A stretch of DNA of 64,000 nucleotides from assembly GCF_013385145.1 (NCBI RefSeq), contig NZ_JABZEC010000001.1:62001-126000 (forward strand). The letters run 5' to 3'. Source of the stretch: Bombilactobacillus apium. GTDB lineage: Bacteria > Bacillota > Bacilli > Lactobacillales > Lactobacillaceae. Both the position numbers and the translations under genes were made by a program. Positions 17,581 to 26,785 of this stretch are shown piece after piece. Numbering within the stretch: the first letter of the stretch is position 1; each line of letters begins with the position of its first letter. The notes under the pieces are model-generated. The model was given only the letters and a program-made list of their open reading frames with translations. It was not told the origin of the DNA and searched no databases.

Positions 17581-18223
17581 AGCCAGCCAGCAACCAACCT
17601 TAGAATTACGCCGAATTAGTAAGTCTTTTGGAAAAAATTTAATTTTTAAAAATGTCAACTTAGCAATTCAACCCCAAGCCATTCTCTCGATCGTTGGTCC
17701 CAGTGGAGTTGGAAAAACCACTTTATTACGCACCATTTTAGGTCTGGAAGATGTTGATCAAGGGGAGTTCTTTCTTCGAGGGGCGGCTTTTAATCCTTTG
17801 GATCACAGTCAAAACCAAGTGGGAGCAGTTTTTCAAGACTTTCGTCTTTTTCCGCACTTAAATGTTCTCCAAAATATTACTTTAGCTGCAGTACAGGTTC
17901 AAAAGAAAAGTACCACAGAAGCTCAAGAAGCAGCTGAAAAGTTATTAACATCATTGCAATTATTGGAACAAAAAGATAAGTATCCGTTTCAGTTATCTGG
18001 CGGACAAAAACAGCGAGTCGCCATTGCGCGAGCTTTAATCTTGAAGCCCCAAGTCTTATGTTATGACGAGCCAACTAGTGCTTTGGATGCTGCCAGTAAG
18101 TGGCAAGTGGCGGACCTTTTAGAACAATTCCAGGCTTCAGGAATGACGCAACTGGTCGTTACTCACGATGCTGAATTTGCTAAGCGGATCTCCAATCAGA
18201 TTTTTACTTTGGGAGGTCAATGA
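17573..18223 (+). CDS. Amino-acid ABC transporter ATP-binding protein
   Basis: A 216-residue ABC ATPase. Walker A is GPSGVGKTTL (about 36-45), the Q-loop FQDFRLFPHL follows, the signature is LSGGQKQR and Walker B is VLCYDEPTSALD, with the switch histidine in VVTHD. This order and the pairing with a polar-amino-acid permease place it in the GlnQ/HisP class. The start is the ATG at 17573, with ACGGAGG upstream inside the permease gene; an earlier in-frame TTG overlaps that site. It overlaps the next gene by four bases. Confidence 0.93.
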   Translation: MNKASQQPTLELRRISKSFGKNLIFKNVNLAIQPQAILSIVGPSGVGKTTLLRTILGLEDVDQGEFFLRGAAFNPLDHSQNQVGAVFQDFRLFPHLNVLQNITLAAVQVQKKSTTEAQEAAEKLLTSLQLLEQKDKYPFQLSGGQKQRVAIARALILKPQVLCYDEPTSALDAASKWQVADLLEQFQASGMTQLVVTHDAEFAKRISNQIFTLGGQ

Positions 18224-19017
18224 TGAAGCGTTGGTGGAAAATCATTCTCTTATTAGTTTTAAGCCTGACTTTGGGAGCTTGTCAACATGGTCGAGCCCAA
18301 GTAACAACCAAGGAACAACCATTAATCATCGGCGTTGATGATTCTTTTGTACCAATGGGTTTCCAAACTAAGGCCGGTCAACTAACCGGTTTTGATGTTG
18401 ATGCCGCTAAGGCCGCAGGAAAATTGATGCATCGAAAAATTAAATTTCAAACCATTGATTGGTCCATGAAAGAAACAGAATTGAAGAATGGGACGATTGA
18501 TCTGATTTGGAATGGTTATACAAAAACTCCAGCTCGAGTTCAACAGGTTAATTTCTCCCGGGCTTATTTAAAAAATGAGCAGGTAATGGTGGTTGCTAAG
18601 AGAAACAAGATCACGCAAATTCAACAATTGCGCAATCGCGTGGTTGGAGTTCAATCAGCTTCTACGGGTTACTTTGATGTCACGGAAAAACCCCAGCTTT
18701 TAAAAAATTTTATCAAGAATAAAACTCCGGTTCAGTATGATAACATTCAAGATGGCATGATGGATTTGCGGTCAAATCGAATCGAGGGTTTTGTAATTGA
18801 CCGTGTTTTTGCGGAGTATTATCTAGAAAAAGCTAAATTAACCGATCAGTATCAAGTTTTAGAAACTCCTTTTGCTCGAGAAGATTTTGCGGTGGGAGTC
18901 AGCAAAAAAAGACCAGAATTATTAAAGCAAGTAAATCAGGTCTTAAAACAATTGAAAGATACGGGAAAATTAAAACAGATTAGTAAGAAGTGGTTTGGTG
19001 AAGATATTACCGAATAA
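18220..19017 (+). CDS. Amino-acid ABC transporter substrate-binding lipoprotein
   Basis: A 265-residue extracytoplasmic solute-binding protein of family 3. The signal peptide ends in a lipobox (LGAC, Cys21), so it is anchored to the outer membrane face as a lipoprotein. The binding fold has GVDDSFVPMGF (about 38-48), FDVDAAKA and the C-terminal WFGEDIT end. With the permease and ATPase it makes a complete importer; histidine is proposed from the T-box. ATGATG at the start leaves a one-codon ambiguity. A strong terminator follows. Confidence 0.92.
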   Translation: MMKRWWKIILLLVLSLTLGACQHGRAQVTTKEQPLIIGVDDSFVPMGFQTKAGQLTGFDVDAAKAAGKLMHRKIKFQTIDWSMKETELKNGTIDLIWNGYTKTPARVQQVNFSRAYLKNEQVMVVAKRNKITQIQQLRNRVVGVQSASTGYFDVTEKPQLLKNFIKNKTPVQYDNIQDGMMDLRSNRIEGFVIDRVFAEYYLEKAKLTDQYQVLETPFAREDFAVGVSKKRPELLKQVNQVLKQLKDTGKLKQISKKWFGEDITE

Positions 19018-19033
19018 TTTGCAGACTCCAAAT

Positions 19034-19073
19034 AAAAAACGATTCAGAAAGATTACTTTCTGGATCGTTTTTA
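19034..19073 (+). terminator. Bidirectional terminator after the transporter operon
   Basis: AAAAACGATYCAGAAAG pairs with CTTTCTGGATCGTTTTT around ATTA, with T-runs on both strands. It serves the transporter and the DUF4044 gene opposite. Confidence 0.95.
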
Positions 19074-19079
19074 AATATC

Positions 19080-19190
19080 TTATAAGAAAGCAACAACGGC
19101 TTGAAAAATAACTCCCGCAATTGTAACAATAATCATTAACCAAACGAAAGTTTGGGTAATACGAACAAATAAACTTTTTTTCTTTTTCAA
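19080..19190 (-). CDS. DUF4044-type membrane miniprotein
   Basis: A 36-residue protein: basic MKKKKSLFVRITQ, then one hydrophobic helix (about 14-35) ending AVVAFL. Its size, basic N terminus and the TQTFVWLM segment match the DUF4044 family of lactobacilli, whose function is unknown. I chose the TTG start because AGGTGG lies five bases before it; a GTG three codons upstream would overlap that site. It sits convergent to the transporter operon, sharing its terminator, and divergent from mraZ. Confidence 0.75.
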   Translation of the reverse strand: MKKKKSLFVRITQTFVWLMIIVTIAGVIFQAVVAFL

Positions 19191-19285
19191 ATTAACCACC
19201 TGAACTTTACTTTTCCGGACTTCTTAACAGTTCGTATCCTATCGAAAAAAAAGCAAAAAAGCAAATAATTTTCTCGGATTATTCT

Positions 19286-19335
19286 GGTGGGGATTAGGGT
19301 AAATAGTGGTGATATGTGGTGGCTTGTGGTAATAT
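19286..19335 (+). promoter_or_regulatory. mraZ promoter with phased MraZ operator repeats
   Basis: GTGGT occurs at 19306, 19316 and 19326, exactly 10 bases apart, with related AGGGT at 19296 and GGTGG at 19286. MraZ is known to bind TGG-type repeats of this period in front of its own gene. A -10 element TAATAT (19330-19335) and a weak -35 TGGTGA (19307-19312, spacing 17) lie inside the array, so bound MraZ would cover the promoter. Confidence 0.8.
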
Positions 19336-19359
19336 TCATAGTGTGTTCGAGGTGATTAG

Positions 19360-19800
19360 ATGTTTATGGGAGAGTTTCATCACACCATTGATTCTAAAGG
19401 ACGACTAATTATCCCTGCTAAGTTTCGGCAACAATTAGGAGCCGATTTTGTTTTAACTAGGGGGATGGATGGCTGTCTTTTTGGCTATCCCCGAACTCAG
19501 TGGCAACTTTTGGAAGATAAATTGCAACAGTTGCCCCTAACTCAACGTTCTGCGCGGCTATTTATTCGTTTTTTTTATGCCGCTGCTGTCGAATGTCAAT
19601 TTGATAAACAGGGGCGGGTAAATCTAACTGCTGCTTTAGTTGACTATGCACAGTTGACTGATCAGTGCGTGGTCGCCGGAGTAGGAACAAGGATTGAGAT
19701 TTGGAATACTACAAAATGGTCTCAGATGAATCAAGAAATTGCCGTTAATTTTGAACAAATTTCAGAAGAATTACAAGATTTAGGAGACTTTAACTTATAG
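19360..19800 (+). CDS. mraZ: Transcriptional regulator MraZ
   Basis: MraZ, 146 residues, two tandem AbrB-like halves. The DSKGRLIIPAKFR segment (about 10-22) and its second-half counterpart DKQGRVNLTAAL (about 83-94) carry the DxxxR-type signature. It forms ring-shaped oligomers that repress the dcw cluster promoter. The start has GAGGTGA upstream. It is the first gene of the dcw cluster, 22 bases before rsmH. Confidence 0.97.
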   Translation: MFMGEFHHTIDSKGRLIIPAKFRQQLGADFVLTRGMDGCLFGYPRTQWQLLEDKLQQLPLTQRSARLFIRFFYAAAVECQFDKQGRVNLTAALVDYAQLTDQCVVAGVGTRIEIWNTTKWSQMNQEIAVNFEQISEELQDLGDFNL

Positions 19801-19822
19801 AATAGATAGGAAGCTAAAGTTC

Positions 19823-20764
19823 ATGTATCAACATCAAACAGTACTACTGGCACCGACGGTCGATGCTTTACAAGTTCACGATCACGGAGTTTATGTCGAT
19901 GCCACCTTTGGCCGGGGAGGACATACCCGTTATTTATTAAATCAAGGGCAACAATTAAAGGTTTTCGCGTTTGATCGCGACCAAGAAGCAATCATGGCTG
20001 GACAAGAACTCTTGGAAGATGTTCAAAGGCAGGGGCAAAATCAATTAGAACTAATCTCCGCTAATTTTGAAGACTTACAAGAGGAATTAGTTCAACGTCA
20101 AATCACCGCGATTGATGGGATTGTTTATGATTTAGGAGTTTCTTCACCACAATTTGATGATCCAGCTCGGGGCTTCAGTTATCGCTATGAAGCACGCCTA
20201 GATATGCGAATGGATCAAACTCAAAGCTTGGATGCTTACCAAATTGTTAATACTTGGTCTTATGGGGAACTAGTGCGAATCTTTTTCCGGTATGGGGATG
20301 AGAAGTTTTCCAAAGTAATTGCCCGCTTAATCATTAAACAGCGTGGACAAGCTCCGATTGTGACGACTTCCCAATTAGTGGATTTAATTAAAGAGGCCAT
20401 TCCGGCTCCAGCTCGACGACACGGAGGAAATCCAGCTAAGAAGGTCTTTCAGGCTTTACGAATTGCTGTTAATGATGAATTGGGGGCCTTGGAACAGTCT
20501 TTGGAACAAGCAATTAACCTTTTAAAACCCGCGGGAATTATCAGCGTTATTAGTTTCCAATCTTTAGAAGATCGTCTTGTGAAACAAATTTTTCGGCAGC
20601 ATGCTCAAGTTAATGTACCAAGAGATTTGCCGATTATCCCACCCGATTTACAACCGGAGTTAAAATTAATTACCAAAAAGCCAATTTTGCCAGATGCCAC
20701 AGAGTTGGCTGAAAATCACCGTGCCCATAGCGCTCATTTGCGGGTGGCTCAAAAATTACATTAG
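19823..20764 (+). CDS. rsmH: 16S rRNA m4C1402 methyltransferase RsmH (MraW)
   Basis: A 313-residue SAM-dependent methyltransferase. The SAM-binding motif is VDATFGRGGHTRYLL (about 25-39), with DGIVYDLGVSSPQFD (about 98-112) and ISFQSLEDRLVKQ near residue 246 as family landmarks. It N4-methylates C1402 in the ribosomal P site. Second gene of the dcw cluster. GGAAG lies before the ATG. Confidence 0.97.
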   Translation: MYQHQTVLLAPTVDALQVHDHGVYVDATFGRGGHTRYLLNQGQQLKVFAFDRDQEAIMAGQELLEDVQRQGQNQLELISANFEDLQEELVQRQITAIDGIVYDLGVSSPQFDDPARGFSYRYEARLDMRMDQTQSLDAYQIVNTWSYGELVRIFFRYGDEKFSKVIARLIIKQRGQAPIVTTSQLVDLIKEAIPAPARRHGGNPAKKVFQALRIAVNDELGALEQSLEQAINLLKPAGIISVISFQSLEDRLVKQIFRQHAQVNVPRDLPIIPPDLQPELKLITKKPILPDATELAENHRAHSAHLRVAQKLH

Positions 20765-20782
20765 TGTTAGGGGAAGCACATT

Positions 20783-21154
20783 ATGTTAGATAATACAGCT
20801 AGAAAACCGCAGGTAGACTCTGAACCAAAGGCCACCAGCCATAATAATATTAAGCAAGTTATTGATGCCAATCAACGAGCCGTTCCGTTTTCTTTTGGAG
20901 AAAAAATGGCTGTTTTGGGATTGGGAATTGTAACGCTGGTTTTGATGTTAACTTTAGTCGGAATTCGAACCTTAGGTTCCCAGCAGCAACATCGATTGCA
21001 GGATATTACGGCAGCTGTACAAACTAGCAAAAGTAAAAATAGTAATTTGCGGCAAGAAATTGGTGAATTAACAAGTTCCAGTCGTTTGGCAGATATCGCA
21101 CAGCAGCATCATTTAAAACTAAATGCTGATCGGATAAGGAATATTTCTAAATGA
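20783..21154 (+). CDS. ftsL: Cell division protein FtsL
   Basis: A 123-residue bitopic protein. A cytoplasmic N terminus (about 1-42) precedes one membrane helix (about 44-66) and an extracytoplasmic leucine-zipper-like coiled coil ending in the ADIAQQHHLKL segment typical of FtsL. With DivIB and DivIC it forms the trimer that activates septal synthesis. Identification rests on architecture and position between rsmH and pbp2X. It overlaps pbp2X by four bases. Confidence 0.9.
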   Translation: MLDNTARKPQVDSEPKATSHNNIKQVIDANQRAVPFSFGEKMAVLGLGIVTLVLMLTLVGIRTLGSQQQHRLQDITAAVQTSKSKNSNLRQEIGELTSSSRLADIAQQHHLKLNADRIRNISK

Positions 21155-23313
21155 AATCCTCTTTTAAAAATAAAAAACATTATATTATAAAAAGATCAAG
21201 GCGTGACCGGAGAATCGTGGGCGGATTCTTCTGGATAATAATCGCCTTATTTTTTATGATTTGTATTGGAAGATTTGTCTATATTGCCGTTGGTGGGCAC
21301 GTTGGTCAGGTTAATTTAACTCAAAGAACGCAAACCAAATATCGTCATGAAACCATTTTACCGGCCCAACGAGGCGGAATTTATGCCAATGATGGTTCTA
21401 AAATTGCCTATAGTGATAAGTCCTATCAAATTTATGCAGTTTTAAATCATGAATATGTTTCGTCGCAAAATAAACCTTTATACGTGACTGATAAGGTGAA
21501 AACTGCTCGTATCTTAAGCCGTTACATTTCTTTAAGTCCCGCGCAAATTCTTAAAATACTTAATCCAACGAATAAGAAGGCTTTTCAAGTCGAGTTTGGT
21601 AGTGCTGGACGCAATATTACTTTAAAAGTTAAAAAAGAAATTGAGGCCCAACATTTAACGGGAATTTATTTTTATTCAACTCAAGCTCGCTCTTATCCCA
21701 ATGGGACCTTTGCTTCGAATACGATTGGTCTGGCGCAATTAAGTAGTGATGGTAAGAGGCACACTTTAACTGGAACGATGGGTTTAGAACAATACTTTGA
21801 CCAACAGTTACAGGGGAAAAGCGGGCTAGAAGTTCGCAGTATTGATCCGCAGGGTTATACTTTGCCTAGTACTCATCCGCAAGTTAAACTTCCTCAACAA
21901 GGAAATAATATTTATACAACTTTGGATCCTAATTACCAATATTACTTAGAGCAATTGATGAACCAAGTGAGTTCACGTTACCAACCCCAAGCAATGCAAG
22001 CTATCATTACCAATCCTAAAACGGGAAATATTTTAGCCTTAACGCAAAGACCGACTTTTAATCCGAATGATAAAGTGGGATTGGATAAATCTTGGTCAGA
22101 CTTGAATGTTCAGAATAGTTTTGAACCGGGATCGGTAATGAAAATCATGACTTTGGCCGCAGCAATTGATTCGCATAACTATAATCCACAAAAATATTAT
22201 CGTTCCGGTTCGGTGACCGTTGATGATCGGCAAGTTCGTGATTGGAATACAAGTGGCTGGGGTTATATTCCTCTGAGTCAAGCCTTTCCTCGTTCTAGTA
22301 ACGTGGGCATGGTTTACCTAGAACAAACAATGGGGGCTGATACTTGGCTGCGCTACCTTAAAAAATTCCGAATCACGCAACCAACAGGGATTTTATTACC
22401 TGGAGAAGTTAGCGGAAATCTTAATTTTCAACATCGGTCAGATCAAGCGATTACTTCTTTTGGACAAAGTATCGCAGTTACCGGAATGCAAATGGTTCAA
22501 GCCATCGGAGCTTTTGGAAATCAAGGAATGATGATGCAACCGAGATTGGTTACCAAAATCGTTAATCCTAATACTGGAAAAATTCGTAAATTTCCTGTTC
22601 ATGAGGTCGATCGACCAGTGAAAAAATCAACCGTTAAAGCCGTTATCCAAGCGATGCGCGATGTTGTGCAAAAGGATTACGGAACTGGTGGAGCTTACAA
22701 GATCGAAGGTCAAGATATTGCTGTTAAGACAGGGACAGCGCAAATTGCCAGTAAAGTTGGTGGTTATTTGACAGGAAATAATAATTACACCTACTCTGTT
22801 GCTGGTTTAGCTCCAGCCAAGGATCCGCAGTACTTGGTCTATATTACGATGGCACGGCCGCAAAAAATGACCAAGGCTCCAGAAAAAATTTTGGCAGAAG
22901 TTTTTAATCCAATGATGCAACGACTCCTAGGAACCGGTACAATAAAAGATGAAACTTCATCGAAGCAAACATTGCAGATGGCCGATGTTACAGGGCAAAG
23001 TTATAAGTCAGTCCAAGATCAATTAGCGCATCAAGGTCTTAACGTTGGGGTTATTGGAACCGGACAGACAATTGTTCAGCAATTGCCTACAACAAAATCC
23101 AAAGTAATTGCCGGTCAGCGAGTGGTCGTCTTGACGAATGGAGTAATGACTATGCCGGACGTTAAAGGTTGGTCGAGAAATGATCTTTTGAAACTAGCCT
23201 ATTTGACGGGAAAGAAGGTCGAATTTGTTGGTCATGGTTACGCTGTACGTCAAAGCATCGCTGCAGGTGCAGTCTTGAATTCGGTGAAAAAGATTCAGAT
23301 TAAATTAGAATAA
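21151..23313 (+). CDS. pbp2X: Septal penicillin-binding protein PBP2X (FtsI)
   Basis: A class B PBP, 720 residues. Membrane anchor about 24-48; dimerisation domain with AQRGGIYANDG (about 73-83); transpeptidase domain with the catalytic serine in SFEPGSVMK (near 327), SSN in PRSSNVG (near 384) and KTG in AVKTGTAQ (near 529). Two C-terminal PASTA domains (about 605-665 and 666-720) follow. It cross-links septal peptidoglycan in partnership with FtsW. Beta-lactams target it. The length matches lactobacillar PBP2X. Confidence 0.96.
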   Translation: MKSSFKNKKHYIIKRSRRDRRIVGGFFWIIIALFFMICIGRFVYIAVGGHVGQVNLTQRTQTKYRHETILPAQRGGIYANDGSKIAYSDKSYQIYAVLNHEYVSSQNKPLYVTDKVKTARILSRYISLSPAQILKILNPTNKKAFQVEFGSAGRNITLKVKKEIEAQHLTGIYFYSTQARSYPNGTFASNTIGLAQLSSDGKRHTLTGTMGLEQYFDQQLQGKSGLEVRSIDPQGYTLPSTHPQVKLPQQGNNIYTTLDPNYQYYLEQLMNQVSSRYQPQAMQAIITNPKTGNILALTQRPTFNPNDKVGLDKSWSDLNVQNSFEPGSVMKIMTLAAAIDSHNYNPQKYYRSGSVTVDDRQVRDWNTSGWGYIPLSQAFPRSSNVGMVYLEQTMGADTWLRYLKKFRITQPTGILLPGEVSGNLNFQHRSDQAITSFGQSIAVTGMQMVQAIGAFGNQGMMMQPRLVTKIVNPNTGKIRKFPVHEVDRPVKKSTVKAVIQAMRDVVQKDYGTGGAYKIEGQDIAVKTGTAQIASKVGGYLTGNNNYTYSVAGLAPAKDPQYLVYITMARPQKMTKAPEKILAEVFNPMMQRLLGTGTIKDETSSKQTLQMADVTGQSYKSVQDQLAHQGLNVGVIGTGQTIVQQLPTTKSKVIAGQRVVVLTNGVMTMPDVKGWSRNDLLKLAYLTGKKVEFVGHGYAVRQSIAAGAVLNSVKKIQIKLE

Positions 23314-23333
23314 ATTAGTCATAGGGTGGAAAA

Positions 23334-24293
23334 ATGGAAGCGTTGAAGTTATGTTTGTCGGTCCTCATTACTGGAGGAATGGTTTGGGCATTATTGCCAA
23401 TCTTTATTCAATTCATGCATCAAAGGCAAGAAGGACAACAAATTCTCGAAGAAGGTCCTAAGTGGCAGGAATATAAGTCAGGGACTCCAACCATGGGAGG
23501 AATAGTTTTTCTTCCTATTAGTCTGCTGATTAGTAGTATTTTTTTACTGATGGATCCAGAAAACTTTTTACCAGCGGGATTAATTAGTTTGATGATCTTT
23601 CTTTTTGGTGGAGTCGGCTTTGCTGATGACTTTTTGAAGTTGAAATATCATCGTAATTTAGGTTTACGGGCTTGGCAAAAAGCGAGCCTCCAATTAATTT
23701 TCGCTGCCGTTTTTCTTTGGGCCTATAATTATGAACAATTACCCATTCGTTTAGAAATTGGTGATTGGGTTTTTTCTGCGAGTTGGTTATTTATTCTCTT
23801 CGCTATTTTTTGGCTGGTGGGCTTTTCCAATGCGGTTAATCTAACAGATGGTTTAGATGGACTTTGTGGGGGTCTAAGTATTATTGCCTATGGGACTTAT
23901 GCTTGGATTGCATTAGAACAAGAGCAAGTAGCAATTGCCTTAGTTTGTTTAGCCGTAGTTGGCAGCTTATTAGCTTTCATGATTTTCAATCATAAGCCGG
24001 CTAAAGTTTTTATGGGTGATGTGGGATCTCTAGCTTTAGGCGGTGGTTTAGCTGCTGTGGCTTTGATTTTGCAACGTCCTTGGTCTCTGCTCTGGGTTGG
24101 AATTATCTTTGTTTTGGAAACTTTGAGCGTCATAATTCAAGTAGCCGTTTTTAAAACGACCGGGCACCGGGTTTTTAAAATGTCACCTATTCATCATCAT
24201 TTTGAACTTTTGGGCTGGTCTGAATGGAAGATCGTGCTAGTTTTTTGGTTAGTCGGTTTAGTGGCTGCTGGAAGTTATTTGTTAATATTCTAG
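23334..24293 (+). CDS. mraY: Phospho-N-acetylmuramoyl-pentapeptide transferase MraY
   Basis: A 319-residue polytopic enzyme with about ten membrane segments. Active-site landmarks are FADDFLK (about 98-104), NLTDGLDGL (about 168-176), GDVGSLALGG and the HHHFE motif near residue 287. It transfers phospho-MurNAc-pentapeptide to undecaprenyl phosphate, making lipid I at the inner membrane face. GGGTGG precedes the ATG. Fifth gene of the dcw cluster. Confidence 0.97.
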   Translation: MEALKLCLSVLITGGMVWALLPIFIQFMHQRQEGQQILEEGPKWQEYKSGTPTMGGIVFLPISLLISSIFLLMDPENFLPAGLISLMIFLFGGVGFADDFLKLKYHRNLGLRAWQKASLQLIFAAVFLWAYNYEQLPIRLEIGDWVFSASWLFILFAIFWLVGFSNAVNLTDGLDGLCGGLSIIAYGTYAWIALEQEQVAIALVCLAVVGSLLAFMIFNHKPAKVFMGDVGSLALGGGLAAVALILQRPWSLLWVGIIFVLETLSVIIQVAVFKTTGHRVFKMSPIHHHFELLGWSEWKIVLVFWLVGLVAAGSYLLIF

Positions 24294-24314
24294 AGAAAAG
24301 GTAGGGACCATTCG

Positions 24315-25676
24315 ATGAAGTTAATTAAAGATTATCAAAATAAAAAAGTTTTGCTTTTAGGTCTTGCTAAGAGTGGATTTAACGCAGCTTTATTATTACA
24401 TCAACTTGGGGCCCAGATTATAGTTAATGATTTACAGGACTTAAGTAAGAATTCTGATGCTTTACAATTAGAAGATTTGGGTATTCGGGTTATTTCCGGA
24501 CAGCACCAACCCCAATTACTGAAAGAAGGATTTGATCTGGTTGTTAAAAATCCGGGGATTAATTATGAAAATGTCATGGTGCAAGCAGCTCTAAAGGCTC
24601 AAGTCCCAATAATTACAGAGCCTGAACTGGCTTACGAAGTTTCCCAAGCGCCTTTTATCTGCGTTACGGGAAGCAATGGCAAAACAACGACGACGACTTT
24701 AGTCCAATTGGTTTTAGATCAAAATCGGCGCCAAGGGCGAGCTTATAAGGCCGGAAATATTGGAATTCCGGTTTCTCAAGTGGTTACCCAGGCTCAAGCT
24801 ACTGATGATATTGTAGTGGAAATGTCTAGTTTCCAACTTTTAGGAATTACCAAATTGAAGCCTAAGATTGCTGTTCTCACTAATATTTATGAAGCTCACT
24901 TGGACTATCACAAAACTCGGGCTAACTATGTTAAAGCTAAGATGAGAATTACGGAAAATCAGACTGCAGATGACTATTTTGTAGTCAATTTTGATCAGGA
25001 AGAATGGCGAACTTTAAGTCAACAAAGTGCCGCTCAAGTAGTACCATTTTCCAGGACCGGCGTGACTCATGAAGGTGCTTATCAAGAAGGAGCAGCTTTA
25101 TATTTTCGGAGAGAAAAAATTATTGACGTTGCCGATTTAGTTTTACCGGGTGACCATAATATTGAAAATTATCTCGCTGCGATTGCGGTGGCTAAACTAT
25201 CAGGCAAATCCAATCAAGATATACGTCAGGTGTTTACGACTTTTCGGGGAGTAAAACATCGGATTCAATACGTGAAGACCCTTAATCAACGGAAGATTTA
25301 TAATGACTCTAAGGCAACCAATATTGAAGCTACAACTGTTGCCTTGCAGACTTTTGCTCAGCCAACGGTTCTCATTGCCGGAGGTTTAGATCGGGGCTTC
25401 ACCTTTGAAAGTTTAGTTCCTCTATTGAAGAACGTTCATGCTCTTGTTCTATATGGTCAAACTAAGCATTTGATGGCAGAAGCTGCCCAGGCTGCTGGAA
25501 TTGATCAGGTTAAGCTAGTGAAAACCTTAGATGAGGCCGTACCAGTAGCTTGGAAATTAAGCAATCCAGGCGACGTTTTGTTATTTTCACCTGCTGCAGC
25601 CAGTTGGGATCAATTTAAGACCTTTGAACAACGGGGTGACTGCTTTATTGAAGCAGTCAACAAGTTAGGAGATTGA
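24315..25676 (+). CDS. murD: UDP-MurNAc-L-alanine:D-glutamate ligase MurD
   Basis: A 453-residue Mur ligase. N-terminal Rossmann-like domain with LLGLAKSGFNAA, central ATPase domain with VTGSNGKTTTTTL (about 116-128), and the C-terminal domain with YNDSKATNIEAT (about 330-341) that carries Asn/Asp contacts. It adds D-Glu to UDP-MurNAc-L-Ala in the cytoplasm. It ends one base before murG. murC is not in this window. Confidence 0.97.
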   Translation: MKLIKDYQNKKVLLLGLAKSGFNAALLLHQLGAQIIVNDLQDLSKNSDALQLEDLGIRVISGQHQPQLLKEGFDLVVKNPGINYENVMVQAALKAQVPIITEPELAYEVSQAPFICVTGSNGKTTTTTLVQLVLDQNRRQGRAYKAGNIGIPVSQVVTQAQATDDIVVEMSSFQLLGITKLKPKIAVLTNIYEAHLDYHKTRANYVKAKMRITENQTADDYFVVNFDQEEWRTLSQQSAAQVVPFSRTGVTHEGAYQEGAALYFRREKIIDVADLVLPGDHNIENYLAAIAVAKLSGKSNQDIRQVFTTFRGVKHRIQYVKTLNQRKIYNDSKATNIEATTVALQTFAQPTVLIAGGLDRGFTFESLVPLLKNVHALVLYGQTKHLMAEAAQAAGIDQVKLVKTLDEAVPVAWKLSNPGDVLLFSPAAASWDQFKTFEQRGDCFIEAVNKLGD

Positions 25677-25677
25677 G

Positions 25678-26781
25678 ATGAGAATAATTGTATCAGGTGG
25701 CGGTACAGGAGGGCATATTTATCCGGCCCTAGCTTTAATTAAGCGTCTCCAAGAGCGGAATTTAGTTGAAGAAGTTTTATATGTCGGAACCGCAGAAGGT
25801 CTAGAACAGCGAATTGTAGCCCGAGAAGGAATCAAGTTCCAAGCCATTAAAGTCCAAGGATTTAAACGACGTCTGACTTGGGATAACGTCAAGACAATTC
25901 GTCTATTTTTGCAAAGCGTCTATACCGCAAAGAAAATTGTACAGGAATTTAAACCCGACGTAGTTGTGGGAACCGGTGGCTATGTCTGTGGAGCGATGGT
26001 TTTTGCAGCCCATCTGAAAAAAGTTCCGACAGTGATTCATGAACAAAATTCAGTCGCGGGAGTCACCAATAAATTTTTGGGTCGTTTTGTGGATAAGATT
26101 GCTTATGTATTTCCGGAAGTTAAGGCGCAATTTAAAGAACAAAAAAAATTAGTTTTTACTGGGAATCCTCGAGCTCAAGAAGTTGCTGATCTCCAACCGA
26201 ATCAACGTCTGCAAGACTTTAATCTGGAGGCTGGAAAGCCAACTGTTTTAATTTTCGGTGGAAGTAGAGGTGCAGCCCCAATTAACCAGACGGTTCAAGC
26301 AATTTTACCACGTTTTCAAAAATGTCCTTACCAAGTTTTATTTGTAACTGGACAAGTTCATTATCAAGAAATCGAACAACAACTAGCAGCAATAACGATT
26401 CCAGAAAATGTTCAGGTTATTCCTTATTTGGAAGATATGCCGACGATTCTTCCAGATATTACTCTGATTGTGGGACGCAGTGGGGCAACTTCGATTGCAG
26501 AGTTAACCGCCTTAGGGATTCCAGCAATTTTTATCCCCAGTCCTTATGTGACTCATAATCATCAAATGAAAAATGCTGAGTCTTTAGTTCAAGAAAAAGC
26601 CGCTTTATTAATTACGGAAGCTGAATTAACGCCTACGAAGTTATTCAATTTAATCGACCAGACGGTCCGTGACCAATCCTTGTTGACTCAACTGCAGTCT
26701 AACTCCCGGCAAATGGGAGTAGTGGATGCCAGTGACCGGCTCATCAAAGTTTTAACCGAGTTAATTAGTAAAGTGAAGTGA
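25678..26781 (+). CDS. murG: Lipid II synthase MurG
   Basis: A 367-residue GT-B glycosyltransferase. The N-terminal glycine-rich loop is SGGGTGGHIYPAL (about 5-17), the second is FGGSRGAAPIN (about 196-206), and the UDP-GlcNAc site GRSGATSIAEL is near residue 264. It adds GlcNAc to lipid I, giving lipid II, as a peripheral membrane enzyme. It begins directly after the murD stop. Confidence 0.97.
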   Translation: MRIIVSGGGTGGHIYPALALIKRLQERNLVEEVLYVGTAEGLEQRIVAREGIKFQAIKVQGFKRRLTWDNVKTIRLFLQSVYTAKKIVQEFKPDVVVGTGGYVCGAMVFAAHLKKVPTVIHEQNSVAGVTNKFLGRFVDKIAYVFPEVKAQFKEQKKLVFTGNPRAQEVADLQPNQRLQDFNLEAGKPTVLIFGGSRGAAPINQTVQAILPRFQKCPYQVLFVTGQVHYQEIEQQLAAITIPENVQVIPYLEDMPTILPDITLIVGRSGATSIAELTALGIPAIFIPSPYVTHNHQMKNAESLVQEKAALLITEAELTPTKLFNLIDQTVRDQSLLTQLQSNSRQMGVVDASDRLIKVLTELISKVK

Positions 26782-26785
26782 TGAC

